From NCBI GenBank assembly GCA_016882165.1, contig VHBV01000065.1:1-7199 (forward strand): a stretch of DNA of 7,199 bases, in the 5' to 3' direction. A program made the position numbers and the translations under genes. This document shows, piece by piece, positions 1-6,627 of the stretch (within the stretch, counting starts at the first letter, position 1; every line of letters begins with the position of its first letter). Under the pieces are notes generated by a model. That model did not search any database, had not been told where the DNA came from, and saw nothing but the letters and a program-made list of their open reading frames with translations. Source of the stretch: Candidatus Pelagibacterales bacterium (GTDB lineage: Bacteria > Pseudomonadota > Alphaproteobacteria > Rickettsiales > UBA1997).

Positions 1-810
1 ATTTTAATTTTGATAACTGTGGTTATATCTGCAGGTTCAATAACTCAAGTTGCAAGAGTTATAGGAGCAAGAACAATAACTTCTGAATCAGTTGTTCCAA
101 ATATAACAGGACTTACAGCATGGTATGAAACTTCTGTTGAAAATAGTTTAATGTCATCTCAGAAAAGCGATGATGCTCAGATAACTACATGGTATGATAT
201 TAGTCCCTCTTCAATGGTTAACCAACGAAATACTCTTACTAAATCGTCTTCTGTTAACACTTTATTTAGAGAAGATGGAATAAATTCAATTCCAAGTATA
301 GAGTTTGATGGAAATTCTTCATCTAAAATTACCTTAACTTCTTTTTACCAAGGTTCTTCTCCACAAAATACTATTTTTATAGTTTTTAGACCAATGTCAG
401 ATTCTATGCCTCAAACTTTAATTGATTCATACAGTTCTAGTAGTACAACCTCAGCTTCAATTTTAAGTAATAGTATCAATTTAAATGCTGGTAACTCGGT
501 TTATACTTCATCAACTAATCAGCCAAGTATTTCTTACAATGGAAACTATATTATGGCATTGTATTTTAATGGTTCTTCCTCTCAAGCTTTCGTTAATAAT
601 TCAGAAAATCCGGCAGGTGGAGCAACTGTAAATGCTGGTAATAATCAAATGACTGGAATTACGGTTGGAACAGACAAATCGGGAGGAGCTGGTTTTAAAG
701 GTTTAATTTCTGAAATTATTATCTATAATCGTTTTTTGAAGTCTCAAGAGAGAAGAGACGTTTTTCGTTACTTATCTGAGAAATATAAGATTACTGTTAG
801 TGGTATATAG
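1..810 (+). CDS. Type IV pilin-like protein with LamG-like domain (5' partial)
   Basis: The reading frame is open from base 1, so the true start and any prepilin cleavage site lie outside the window; 269 residues are visible. The first visible residues (ILILITVVISAG) are strongly hydrophobic and run into an amphipathic stretch (QVARVIGARTIT). This is the pattern of a prepilin N-terminal helix just after its cleavage and methylation motif. The rest is Ser/Asn/Thr-rich and β-rich, with IEFDG near visible residue 100 and FKGLISEIIIYNR near 232-244 followed by LSEKYKI near 258-264. That ending is typical of LamG/concanavalin A-like jelly-roll domains. No cysteine is visible. The likely role is a minor pilin or pseudopilin exposing a carbohydrate- or protein-binding domain on a type IV pilus or type II secretion-like fibre. 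The ligand cannot be read from the sequence. The gene converges on the lipoprotein gene with only 24 bases between them. I am confident of the LamG-like fold and fairly confident of the prepilin assignment. Confidence 0.75.
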   Translation: MLILITVVISAGSITQVARVIGARTITSESVVPNITGLTAWYETSVENSLMSSQKSDDAQITTWYDISPSSMVNQRNTLTKSSSVNTLFREDGINSIPSIEFDGNSSSKITLTSFYQGSSPQNTIFIVFRPMSDSMPQTLIDSYSSSSTTSASILSNSINLNAGNSVYTSSTNQPSISYNGNYIMALYFNGSSSQAFVNNSENPAGGATVNAGNNQMTGITVGTDKSGGAGFKGLISEIIIYNRFLKSQERRDVFRYLSEKYKITVSGI

Positions 811-834
811 TTTACTAAAAATAGAAAATTTTTT

Positions 835-1002
835 TTAAGATTCTGATTTTTGTTGGTTGGTAAATTCAATTTTTTTATCTATTTCATCTGATACTCCGTC
901 AAAGCTTGGTTTCTCGCGTTTGCCTGTATATTCAAGAGATCCTTTCTTTCCGCAAGATCCTATAAATGTAAGTGTTAATAGAATTAGAAAAAATTTTATC
1001 AT
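835..1002 (-). CDS. Small LptM/YifL-type lipoprotein
   Basis: This minus-strand ORF encodes 55 residues, from an ATG at 1002-1000 to a TAA at 837-835. The N-terminus is a lipoprotein signal peptide: a lysine at position 3, a hydrophobic core, and a lipobox IGSC with Cys17 as the predicted lipidated residue. The mature protein begins CGKKGSLEYTGKREKP. This matches the C-G-x-K-G-x-L start of the short LptM (YifL) family, whose E. coli member helps LptD mature at the outer membrane. The mature part is only 39 residues, highly charged and apparently unstructured, as usual for these proteins. It begins 4 bases after the stop of the NDUFA9-like gene, so it is probably the last gene of that operon. 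No clear Shine-Dalgarno site is present. An overlapping plus-strand ORF at 857-1042 has no recognisable features. The lipoprotein call is strong; the LptM-like role is inference from the short motif. Confidence 0.72.
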   Translation of the reverse strand: MIKFFLILLTLTFIGSCGKKGSLEYTGKREKPSFDGVSDEIDKKIEFTNQQKSES

Positions 1003-1006
1003 TTTA

Positions 1007-1906
1007 TTAGTTTATGTAAGTTGGGACTATTTCTTCAATTGATTTTAGATTTATTTGGAAGTCTTTTTTAAAGCTATCTTCACTTAGAATGTTATCAGTT
1101 TTTAGTAGTTCAACTTGGTCTTTAGTTAGAATCTTTTTTGTAAAAATTTCCAAAAAAACAGCAATTAAAGACGCTTGGCAAAAGCTTATATTAATAAACT
1201 TTCTTTCTTTTCCAACATAACTAAGAACAAGTTCTAAAAGTTCTTTAAAGCTATATACTTTATTTCCACCAATTTCGTAGCACTTACCTTTGACTTTTAA
1301 GTTATCAACAGAATTGCAGATTATACTTGTAAGATCTTCAACATAAATTGGTTGAAACTTACTTTTTCCTCCATTTATTAAAGGTAGAAAAGGTGAAGTT
1401 TTTGACATTTGTGCAAATTTGTTAAAAAAATTATCTTTCTTACCAAAAACAATTGATGGTCTTAGAATTGTGGCATTAACAAAATTTTCTAGTACAGAAT
1501 TTTCAGCTTCAAGTTTGCTTTTAGCATATTTTGAATTTTGAGAATTTTGAATTGCCAGTGCTGAAATATGAATTAAATTAGGAATTTTAAGCTGATTACA
1601 TTTAGTAGAAATAGTTTGAGCAAGATTTGTATGAAATTCTTTAAAGTCTTCTTTTTTGTTTTCGTACAAAAGACCAACAAGATTGATAACAACGTGGCTT
1701 CCTGAAATAATACTATCTAATTTTTCTTTATTTTTGTAATTCCACTGAGTTATTGATAGAAAATCAACTCCAGCGAAAGTTTTTAGAAAAGCACATTGTT
1801 CTGGATTGCGAGTAACAACTTTTACTCGAAAGCCTTTATTGAGTAGTTTTTTAACTAGTGATTGACCAATAAAACCAGATCCGCCGAATATAACTGCTAT
1901 TTTCAT
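1007..1906 (-). CDS. NDUFA9-like NAD(P)-binding protein of complex I (atypical SDR)
   Basis: The gene encodes 299 residues of an extended/atypical short-chain dehydrogenase fold. A Rossmann nucleotide-binding motif GGSGFIG lies at residues 8-14, followed by a basic VTRNP segment near 31-35 that could favour NADP(H). The Y-x-x-x-K pair is present as Y127 and K131 in YAKSK, and LRPSIVFG at 148-155 is typical of the NDUFA9-like group. In mitochondria NDUFA9 is a complex I accessory subunit that binds NADPH and stabilises the peripheral arm junction. Alphaproteobacterial homologues are usually annotated as complex I NDUFA9 family proteins, but their role is less well established. Length and motifs look complete. 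It starts 10 bases after the degP-like stop and ends 4 bases before the lipoprotein, so co-transcription is likely. The alternative is a generic sugar-nucleotide epimerase-like protein; the motif set and neighbourhood favour NDUFA9-like. Confidence 0.82.
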   Translation of the reverse strand: MKIAVIFGGSGFIGQSLVKKLLNKGFRVKVVTRNPEQCAFLKTFAGVDFLSITQWNYKNKEKLDSIISGSHVVINLVGLLYENKKEDFKEFHTNLAQTISTKCNQLKIPNLIHISALAIQNSQNSKYAKSKLEAENSVLENFVNATILRPSIVFGKKDNFFNKFAQMSKTSPFLPLINGGKSKFQPIYVEDLTSIICNSVDNLKVKGKCYEIGGNKVYSFKELLELVLSYVGKERKFINISFCQASLIAVFLEIFTKKILTKDQVELLKTDNILSEDSFKKDFQINLKSIEEIVPTYIN

Positions 1907-1916
1907 TTTTAATTAT

Positions 1917-3353
1917 TTAGTTTATTGACAAAGCAATTGCATAGTTTTTTTCTGATCGTTTTATGAAAAGAAAAACTTTGTTGTTTGATTTCTTTGATTC
2001 CAAAATTACGTTTTTTAATTCTGTGAAGGAATTAGTGGGAACTTGATTGGCTGATATTATTTTATCACCAGCAATAATTCCTTTTTTAGACGCTTCTGAA
2101 ATTGTTGATACGTTATTTATTGTTAAGCCTTTATCCATATTTTTGTCTGTAGAATCGATTATTTCCATTCCAAGTATGTAATTTGTCTTTTTTGTGTTTT
2201 TAGGTTTTGTAGTTAAAGGCTTTGCAAATGATTTTCTAAATTCTTCTTCCTTTAATTTTTCCACTACAACATCTAAAGTTTTTAGCTTATTTTGTCTTAT
2301 AATTGTAACTTTAATAACTTTTCCAATTGGAGTTTTTGAAATAATTTTTGGCAATGACCTCATATCATAAACTTCCTGATTATCGAGTTTTATTATTATA
2401 TCTGTGGGTTCTATTCCTGATCTTTCAGCTGGAGAGTTTGGTGAAACATCAATAACAAATGCTCCTTTTGTTTTATCAGATTTTATGGTTTTTGATATAT
2501 CATCTGTAACATCTTGAACTGAAACACCTATCCAACCTCTGCTAACTGAGCCTTCTTCTTTTAATTGTTTTATTATTTGATTAGCATTATTGATTGGTGT
2601 TGCAAATCCAATTCCAACACTTCCTCCTGAAGGTGAAAAAAGTGAAGTGCTAATTCCAATTACTTCTCCATTTAAATCAAACATTGGACCACCAGAATTA
2701 CCTTTATTAATTGCTGCATCTGTTTGAATAAGTTCTTCGTTTTGTCCGTTATTATCAATATCGCGACTTCTGGCAGATATTATACCAATTGATACAGAAC
2801 TTCCCAGTCCATATGGGTTACCAATTACTATAACCCAATCTCCGATTCTTGATTTATCTGAATTGCCAATTTTGACAAATTCAAAATCTTGTTCACCGTC
2901 AATTTTAAGTAATGCCAAGTCAGTTTTTTTGTCGGTTCCTATAACTTTTGCTTTATACCTTTTGCCATCATGAAGTTTAGCGATAACTTCTTTTGCTTCA
3001 TTTACAACATGTTGATTTGTAACTATATAGCCATCTTTTGAAATTATAAAGCCCGATCCAATATTTGATTTTTTTCTTTGCGGTTCAAATTGTCCGTCAA
3101 CTTGATTTTTAAAAGATTCAAATTGCTCATTTCTAGTAATATTTGGTGTTAAATCTTGTCCATAATTTTGAGAGGTTGTCAGGTTTACAACTGTAGGCAA
3201 TAATTCTTCCACTATATCGGCAAAGCCATTATTTACTATTTGTCTGGGTTGATTTGGTGTTATTTTGGGATTTTTTTCTTTACTTTGAGCCAGAGCTATA
3301 CTTGTTGTTATTGAGCACAAAGTTATTATTAACAGTAATAATTTTTGTACCAT
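1917..3353 (-). CDS. degP: Periplasmic serine protease of the DegP/HtrA (Do) family
   Basis: The gene encodes 478 residues, close to the usual length of Do-type proteases. Residues 1-22 form a Sec signal peptide with a likely cut after ALA. The trypsin-like domain carries a complete catalytic triad: His115 in TNQHVV, Asp145 in KTDLALLK and Ser220 in GNSGGP. Two PDZ domains follow, at about 275-365 and 392-475; the first contains GWIGVSVQ and the segment SPAERSGI. The protein degrades or refolds damaged periplasmic and outer-membrane proteins. The region between signal peptide and protease domain (about 60-97) corresponds to the LA loop that regulates oligomer state. The start codon lies 3 bases after the hflC stop, with a weak AGG six bases upstream inside the end of hflC, so translation is probably coupled. 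The hflK-hflC-degP order ties it to membrane and periplasmic quality control. No defects are seen. The gene could equally be called htrA or mucD; family membership is certain. Confidence 0.95.
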   Translation of the reverse strand: MVQKLLLLIITLCSITTSIALAQSKEKNPKITPNQPRQIVNNGFADIVEELLPTVVNLTTSQNYGQDLTPNITRNEQFESFKNQVDGQFEPQRKKSNIGSGFIISKDGYIVTNQHVVNEAKEVIAKLHDGKRYKAKVIGTDKKTDLALLKIDGEQDFEFVKIGNSDKSRIGDWVIVIGNPYGLGSSVSIGIISARSRDIDNNGQNEELIQTDAAINKGNSGGPMFDLNGEVIGISTSLFSPSGGSVGIGFATPINNANQIIKQLKEEGSVSRGWIGVSVQDVTDDISKTIKSDKTKGAFVIDVSPNSPAERSGIEPTDIIIKLDNQEVYDMRSLPKIISKTPIGKVIKVTIIRQNKLKTLDVVVEKLKEEEFRKSFAKPLTTKPKNTKKTNYILGMEIIDSTDKNMDKGLTINNVSTISEASKKGIIAGDKIISANQVPTNSFTELKNVILESKKSNNKVFLFIKRSEKNYAIALSIN

Positions 3354-3356
3354 AAA

Positions 3357-4223
3357 TTACCTAGTACTGTCAAAATATTTAAAGAATTCTCCGTCCGGAG
3401 ATATAACCATTTTAGTGTTTTCGCTTTTTATAGATGATTTATAAGCGCTCATTGAACGGTAAAAGTCAGCAAATTCAGGATCTTTACCGTAAGCATTAGC
3501 ATATATTCTGTTTGATTGAGCCTCGCCATCACCTCGTGTTAGATTTGCTTTTTTCTTAGCTTCGGCAATAATTATTGTTTTTTGCTTATCAGCTTCGGCG
3601 CGAATTTTTTGTGCTTCTTCAGCGCCATTAGCTCTTATTTCTCTTGCTTCTTTTTCACGTTCAGTTTGCATACGAGCAAAAATTGCATCAGAGTTTTCTT
3701 TCGGTAAATCTGCTCTCATAATTCTGACGTCAATAATTTGCACTCCAAAAATTTCAGATTCATTACCTACAATATCTTTGATTTTTGACATCACATCAGA
3801 GCGATTATCTGTTAAAAGTTCACTTAAAGTAACTTCACCAATAACCTGACGTAAGCTTGAGTCTAAAATAGCGGATAACTTGTTTTCAAGACCCTGAAAG
3901 CTACGAACTGTTGTGTAAAATTTTAGAGGATCAATAATTTTATATTTTGCGAAAGCGTTAATGATAAGCCTTTTCTGATCTGATGCAATTACTTCTTGTT
4001 CGGCAATTGAAAGATCAATAATTCTTTTATCAAAGAAAATAGTGTTTTGCAGAAAAGGAACTTTGAATTTAATTCCAGGATTATCAATTATTCTTTTTGG
4101 TTCTCCAAATTGCAAAACTAAAACTTGTTGTCTTTGATCAACAGTAAAAATTGTACTGTTTAAAAGAAAAAGAGATATTGAAGCAATAATTAGAATTTTT
4201 ATAATTTTGTTCTCTTTGTTCAT
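3357..4223 (-). CDS. hflC: FtsH regulator HflC (SPFH/stomatin family)
   Basis: The gene encodes 288 residues. One N-terminal membrane segment (about residues 8-26) is followed by the SPFH/band 7 domain (about 28-190), starting with the conserved TVDQRQQVLVLQFGEP. Next comes a charged, alanine-rich coiled coil (about 183-235), with REKEAREIRANGAEEAQKIR as its core. The C-terminal part contains GEAQSNRIYANAYGKDPEFA and FYRSM at 254-258, a signature of HflC. HflC and HflK alternate in a large cage in the inner membrane that encloses FtsH hexamers and controls their access to membrane substrates. It lies 60 bases downstream of hflK and 3 bases upstream of the degP-like gene. The ATG at 4223 has no obvious Shine-Dalgarno site. 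Length and domain order are normal for the family. Confidence 0.95.
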   Translation of the reverse strand: MNKENKIIKILIIASISLFLLNSTIFTVDQRQQVLVLQFGEPKRIIDNPGIKFKVPFLQNTIFFDKRIIDLSIAEQEVIASDQKRLIINAFAKYKIIDPLKFYTTVRSFQGLENKLSAILDSSLRQVIGEVTLSELLTDNRSDVMSKIKDIVGNESEIFGVQIIDVRIMRADLPKENSDAIFARMQTEREKEAREIRANGAEEAQKIRAEADKQKTIIIAEAKKKANLTRGDGEAQSNRIYANAYGKDPEFADFYRSMSAYKSSIKSENTKMVISPDGEFFKYFDSTR

Positions 4224-4231
4224 TTTTAATG

Positions 4232-4252
4232 AATATTAAATTTACTAATATT
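4232..4252. repeat. AT-only inverted repeat in the hflK-hflC gap
   Basis: Two perfect 7-base arms (AATATTA and TAATATT) are separated by 7 bases in the 60-base gap between hflK and hflC, just upstream of the hflC start. The arms contain no G or C, so a hairpin would be weak. Its T-run follows on the plus strand, opposite to transcription of the flanking genes, which argues against a terminator. In DNA this AT-rich the repeat may be chance. Confidence 0.25.
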
Positions 4253-4283
4253 TTTTATTTGTAACTAAAAACCCTCTAAAAAA

Positions 4284-5447
4284 CTATTGTTTAGCTGGCA
4301 TTGGTGTTTGTTTTGGAATATCATTTAAAGGAAAATATGGCATTACACCAGCTTTAGAAGCATTTTTATCGATAAGAATTTTGTCAGCATCGCGATAAAT
4401 TTGTTCCATAGTTTCAAGATAAATACGTTTCTTGGTGACTTGCTTGGCTTTTGAATATTGATTGTAAACAGAAACAAACCTTCCTGCTTCACCTTCAGCA
4501 TCAGCAACAACTTCTTGCTTGAAGGCTTCTGCTTGTTCAATCATTTCTGCTGCTAAACCACGTGCACGTGGTATTACATCATTTGCATATGCTTGTGCTT
4601 CGTTAATTTCTTTTTCTTTATCAGCTTTAGCGGTTTGAACGTCACGGAAAGCATTAATAACTTGAGATGGAGGATCTACCCTACGAAGTTGTACTAATAC
4701 AACTCTAACTCCGGCTCCATAGTAGTCCAAAATTTGCTGCATTAAGTCTTTTGTTTGATTCTCAATATTTTTCTTTCCATCAGATAATGCACCAGCAATT
4801 GGTGTACGAGCAATTATTTCACGCATTGAGCTTTCTGCAGCTTTACGAATTGCTTGATTTGGTTCTGCTATATTGAAAGTAAAATCTTTGATGTCAGAAA
4901 TTTGCCATTGTACCTGAAATTCAATATCTACGATGTTTTCATCACCTGTAAGCATTAAGCTTTCAGCATCTAAATTTCTTTTTTGTTTATTGTTAGAAGT
5001 AAAACCGAATTCTTCAGTATTAACGGTAGTAACGCTCTTTTTAATAACTTTACCAAAAGGAAAAGGAATGTGGTAATTTAAGCCAGGAGTTTCAATGCTG
5101 TGAAATTTTCCAAAATAAAGTACTACAGCGTTTTCATCGGAATCAACTTTATAAATTCCACTGCAAAGCCATAAGAATACTAATCCCAATAAAATTAATC
5201 CAATAAGAGATTTTGGAGTTTTATTTTGATAGTTTCTTGGACCATTGAAGTTACCGAAATCTTCATTTAAAATTTTTTTGAAGAAATCTTCGCTTTTTTT
5301 AAAAAAGTCGTCAGAATTTTTTTGAGGTTTTTTATTTTTATTATTTTCCTTCGGTTTTTCTGAATCAGAAGGTTTTGGATTGCCTTTATTTTGAGGTCCT
5401 AAGTTATTGTCCCATGGACTTTGGAAAGGAAGAAACTTGTTAAGCAT
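4284..5447 (-). CDS. hflK: FtsH regulator HflK (SPFH/stomatin family)
   Basis: The gene encodes 387 residues from the ATG at 5447. A longer version from a TTG at 5474 would add nine residues. I prefer the ATG because the product then begins MLNKFLPFQSPW, close to the short Pro/Trp start usual in HflK; however, the TTG has an AAGG six bases upstream, so the choice is open. A hydrophilic, Asn/Lys/Pro-rich cytoplasmic leader (about residues 12-76) precedes one membrane segment (about 78-97, GLILLGLVFLWLCSG). The SPFH domain starts at about YKVDSDENAVVLYFGKF. A coiled coil follows (about 268-325), rich in Ala and Glu, with VDPPSQVINAFRDVQTAKAD marking the HflK boundary. A Pro/Gln-rich tail ends the protein. 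HflK partners HflC in the inner-membrane assembly that regulates FtsH. It is the first gene of the leftward operon and diverges from mrp. Confidence 0.94.
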   Translation of the reverse strand: MLNKFLPFQSPWDNNLGPQNKGNPKPSDSEKPKENNKNKKPQKNSDDFFKKSEDFFKKILNEDFGNFNGPRNYQNKTPKSLIGLILLGLVFLWLCSGIYKVDSDENAVVLYFGKFHSIETPGLNYHIPFPFGKVIKKSVTTVNTEEFGFTSNNKQKRNLDAESLMLTGDENIVDIEFQVQWQISDIKDFTFNIAEPNQAIRKAAESSMREIIARTPIAGALSDGKKNIENQTKDLMQQILDYYGAGVRVVLVQLRRVDPPSQVINAFRDVQTAKADKEKEINEAQAYANDVIPRARGLAAEMIEQAEAFKQEVVADAEGEAGRFVSVYNQYSKAKQVTKKRIYLETMEQIYRDADKILIDKNASKAGVMPYFPLNDIPKQTPMPAKQ

Positions 5448-5472
5448 TTTAAATCTTAAGAGATTGATATTC

Positions 5473-5498
5473 AATTTTTACCTTTTTAGGTAGAAATT
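5473..5498. repeat. Imperfect inverted repeat in the hflK/mrp divergent promoter region
   Basis: Arms of 11 bases flank a TTTT spacer: the core TACCT/AGGTA (5479-5483 and 5488-5492) is perfect, and outer AATTT/AAATT arms extend it after one mismatch (T5478 against G5493). It lies between hflK and mrp and overlaps the alternative TTG start of hflK and its possible AAGG ribosome site. It could be an operator for a dimeric regulator or an RNA hairpin near the hflK start. Most of it is A and T, so only the core is somewhat unexpected. Confidence 0.35.
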
Positions 5499-5538
5499 TA
5501 AGCATAATAACTGGTATTACAATTAAAATTTTAGAAAA
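5475..5538. promoter_or_regulatory. Divergent promoter region of hflK operon and mrp
   Basis: The two start codons face away from each other here, so promoters for both directions must lie in or near this stretch. Possible -10 elements overlap head to head: CATAAT on the plus strand at 5503-5508 and TATGCT on the minus strand at 5501-5506. No convincing -35 element at the right spacing was found for either, and such hexamers are frequent in AT-rich DNA. The region is supported by gene arrangement; the individual boxes are guesses. Confidence 0.4.
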
Positions 5539-6582
5539 ATGAAAGAAAAAGTTTTGCAAGTTCTAAAATCAGTTTCTTTAGAAAATATTGGTTTTTTGGA
5601 TAAAAATATTGTTGATTTGGGTGCAATTCAAGGTGTTGTCGAAAAATCTGGTAAAATTGGTTTTGCAATAGATTTAGATGCATTAAAAATTAATTCTGAA
5701 AAAGGACAGGAAATTCTGAAAAAATGTGAAGAGGCAATTAAAAAAGAAATAAAATGTGAACTAACGATTGTTTTAACCTCTCATAGTTCAAAAGAAAAAT
5801 TTACCGAAAAAGAAACTAGAAAAGAAAAATCTAATTTGGCAGTAAAAGGTGTAAAAAAAATAATTGCGGTTGCTTCTGCTAAAGGTGGGGTTGGAAAATC
5901 AACAATTGCTTGTAATCTGGCTTTAGCTTTACAAAAAATTGGTAAGAATGTTGCGTTGCTGGATGCTGATATTTACGGTCCATCAATTTCTCACTTAATG
6001 AATTTAAATGAAGAACCAAAAGTTGAAGATGGTTTAATGCAGCCATTTATTTCTTGGAATGTAAAATGTATGTCTGTTGGCTCAGTAATTGATAAAAATT
6101 CTGCTGGTATTTGGCGCGGACCAATGGTTACTAAAATTTTACATCAACTAATTCATAGTGTTAATTGGCAAAGTGATGGTAAGGAAGTTGATGTTATGGT
6201 CATTGATATGCCTCCTGGAACGGGAGATGTTTATCTTAGTATCGCCCAGAATTTTGAGATTGATGGAGTTATAATTGTTTCAACTCCGCAAAGTCTTTCT
6301 ATAATTGATGTTGTAAAATCAATTGATTGTTTTAAAAAGTTAAGTATTCCAATTATAGGTTTAATTCAGAATATGTCTTATTTAGAAATTAATTCTGTAA
6401 AAAAATATATTTTTGGTTGCGATGGTGCAAAAAAAATAGCAAATGAAAGTGGTGTAAAATTTTTAGGAGAAATACCCATTTTGGAAGAAATTTCTGATTC
6501 CTCAGAAAAGAAATACCCTTTTGTATTAAATGAATCTGAAGCGCAGAAGTTATTTTTACGATTGGTAAAGAATCTGAAATGA
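5539..6582 (+). CDS. mrp: Mrp/ApbC family Fe-S cluster carrier P-loop ATPase
   Basis: The gene encodes 347 residues, the usual length for Mrp with an N-terminal DUF59/MIP18-like domain (about residues 1-82). A charged linker (about 83-105) leads into the P-loop NTPase domain of the MinD/ParA class. Its deviant Walker A motif is KGGVGKST at 115-122, the DAD-IYGPS motif lies at 142-149, and a Walker B-like segment VIDMPPGTGD lies at 221-230. These proteins bind and pass Fe-S clusters to target enzymes in the cytoplasm, using ATP. The usual C-terminal Cys-x-x-Cys after NMSY is absent: here NMSYLEINSVKKYIFG leads to a single Cys294. Many alphaproteobacterial homologues, as I recall, also vary at this site, so this need not mean loss of function. 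It diverges from hflK, and 45 bases separate it from the VirB2-like gene. No clear Shine-Dalgarno site precedes the ATG. Confidence 0.95.
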   Translation: MKEKVLQVLKSVSLENIGFLDKNIVDLGAIQGVVEKSGKIGFAIDLDALKINSEKGQEILKKCEEAIKKEIKCELTIVLTSHSSKEKFTEKETRKEKSNLAVKGVKKIIAVASAKGGVGKSTIACNLALALQKIGKNVALLDADIYGPSISHLMNLNEEPKVEDGLMQPFISWNVKCMSVGSVIDKNSAGIWRGPMVTKILHQLIHSVNWQSDGKEVDVMVIDMPPGTGDVYLSIAQNFEIDGVIIVSTPQSLSIIDVVKSIDCFKKLSIPIIGLIQNMSYLEINSVKKYIFGCDGAKKIANESGVKFLGEIPILEEISDSSEKKYPFVLNESEAQKLFLRLVKNLK

Positions 6583-6627
6583 AGTTAAGAATGGCTTCAA
6601 TTTGTGCGTGATAAAAATCAGAAAATA

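Noticed and set aside
811..834. Possible bidirectional terminator between the converging pilin and lipoprotein genes
   Set aside because: A T-run is present, but no GC-containing stem could be found in or next to it.
857..1042. Plus-strand 61-codon ORF
   Set aside because: It overlaps the lipoprotein gene on the other strand, which has a lipobox and operon spacing; the plus-strand product shows no recognisable motif.
4343..4540. Minus-strand 65-codon ORF inside hflK
   Set aside because: It lies in another frame of a strongly supported HflK coiled-coil and C-terminal region and has no features of its own.
6579..6611. Ten-codon ORF (MKLRMASICA) overlapping the mrp stop as ATGA
   Set aside because: The overlap looks like translational coupling, but the peptide is too short, has no ribosome site, and nothing indicates it is real.
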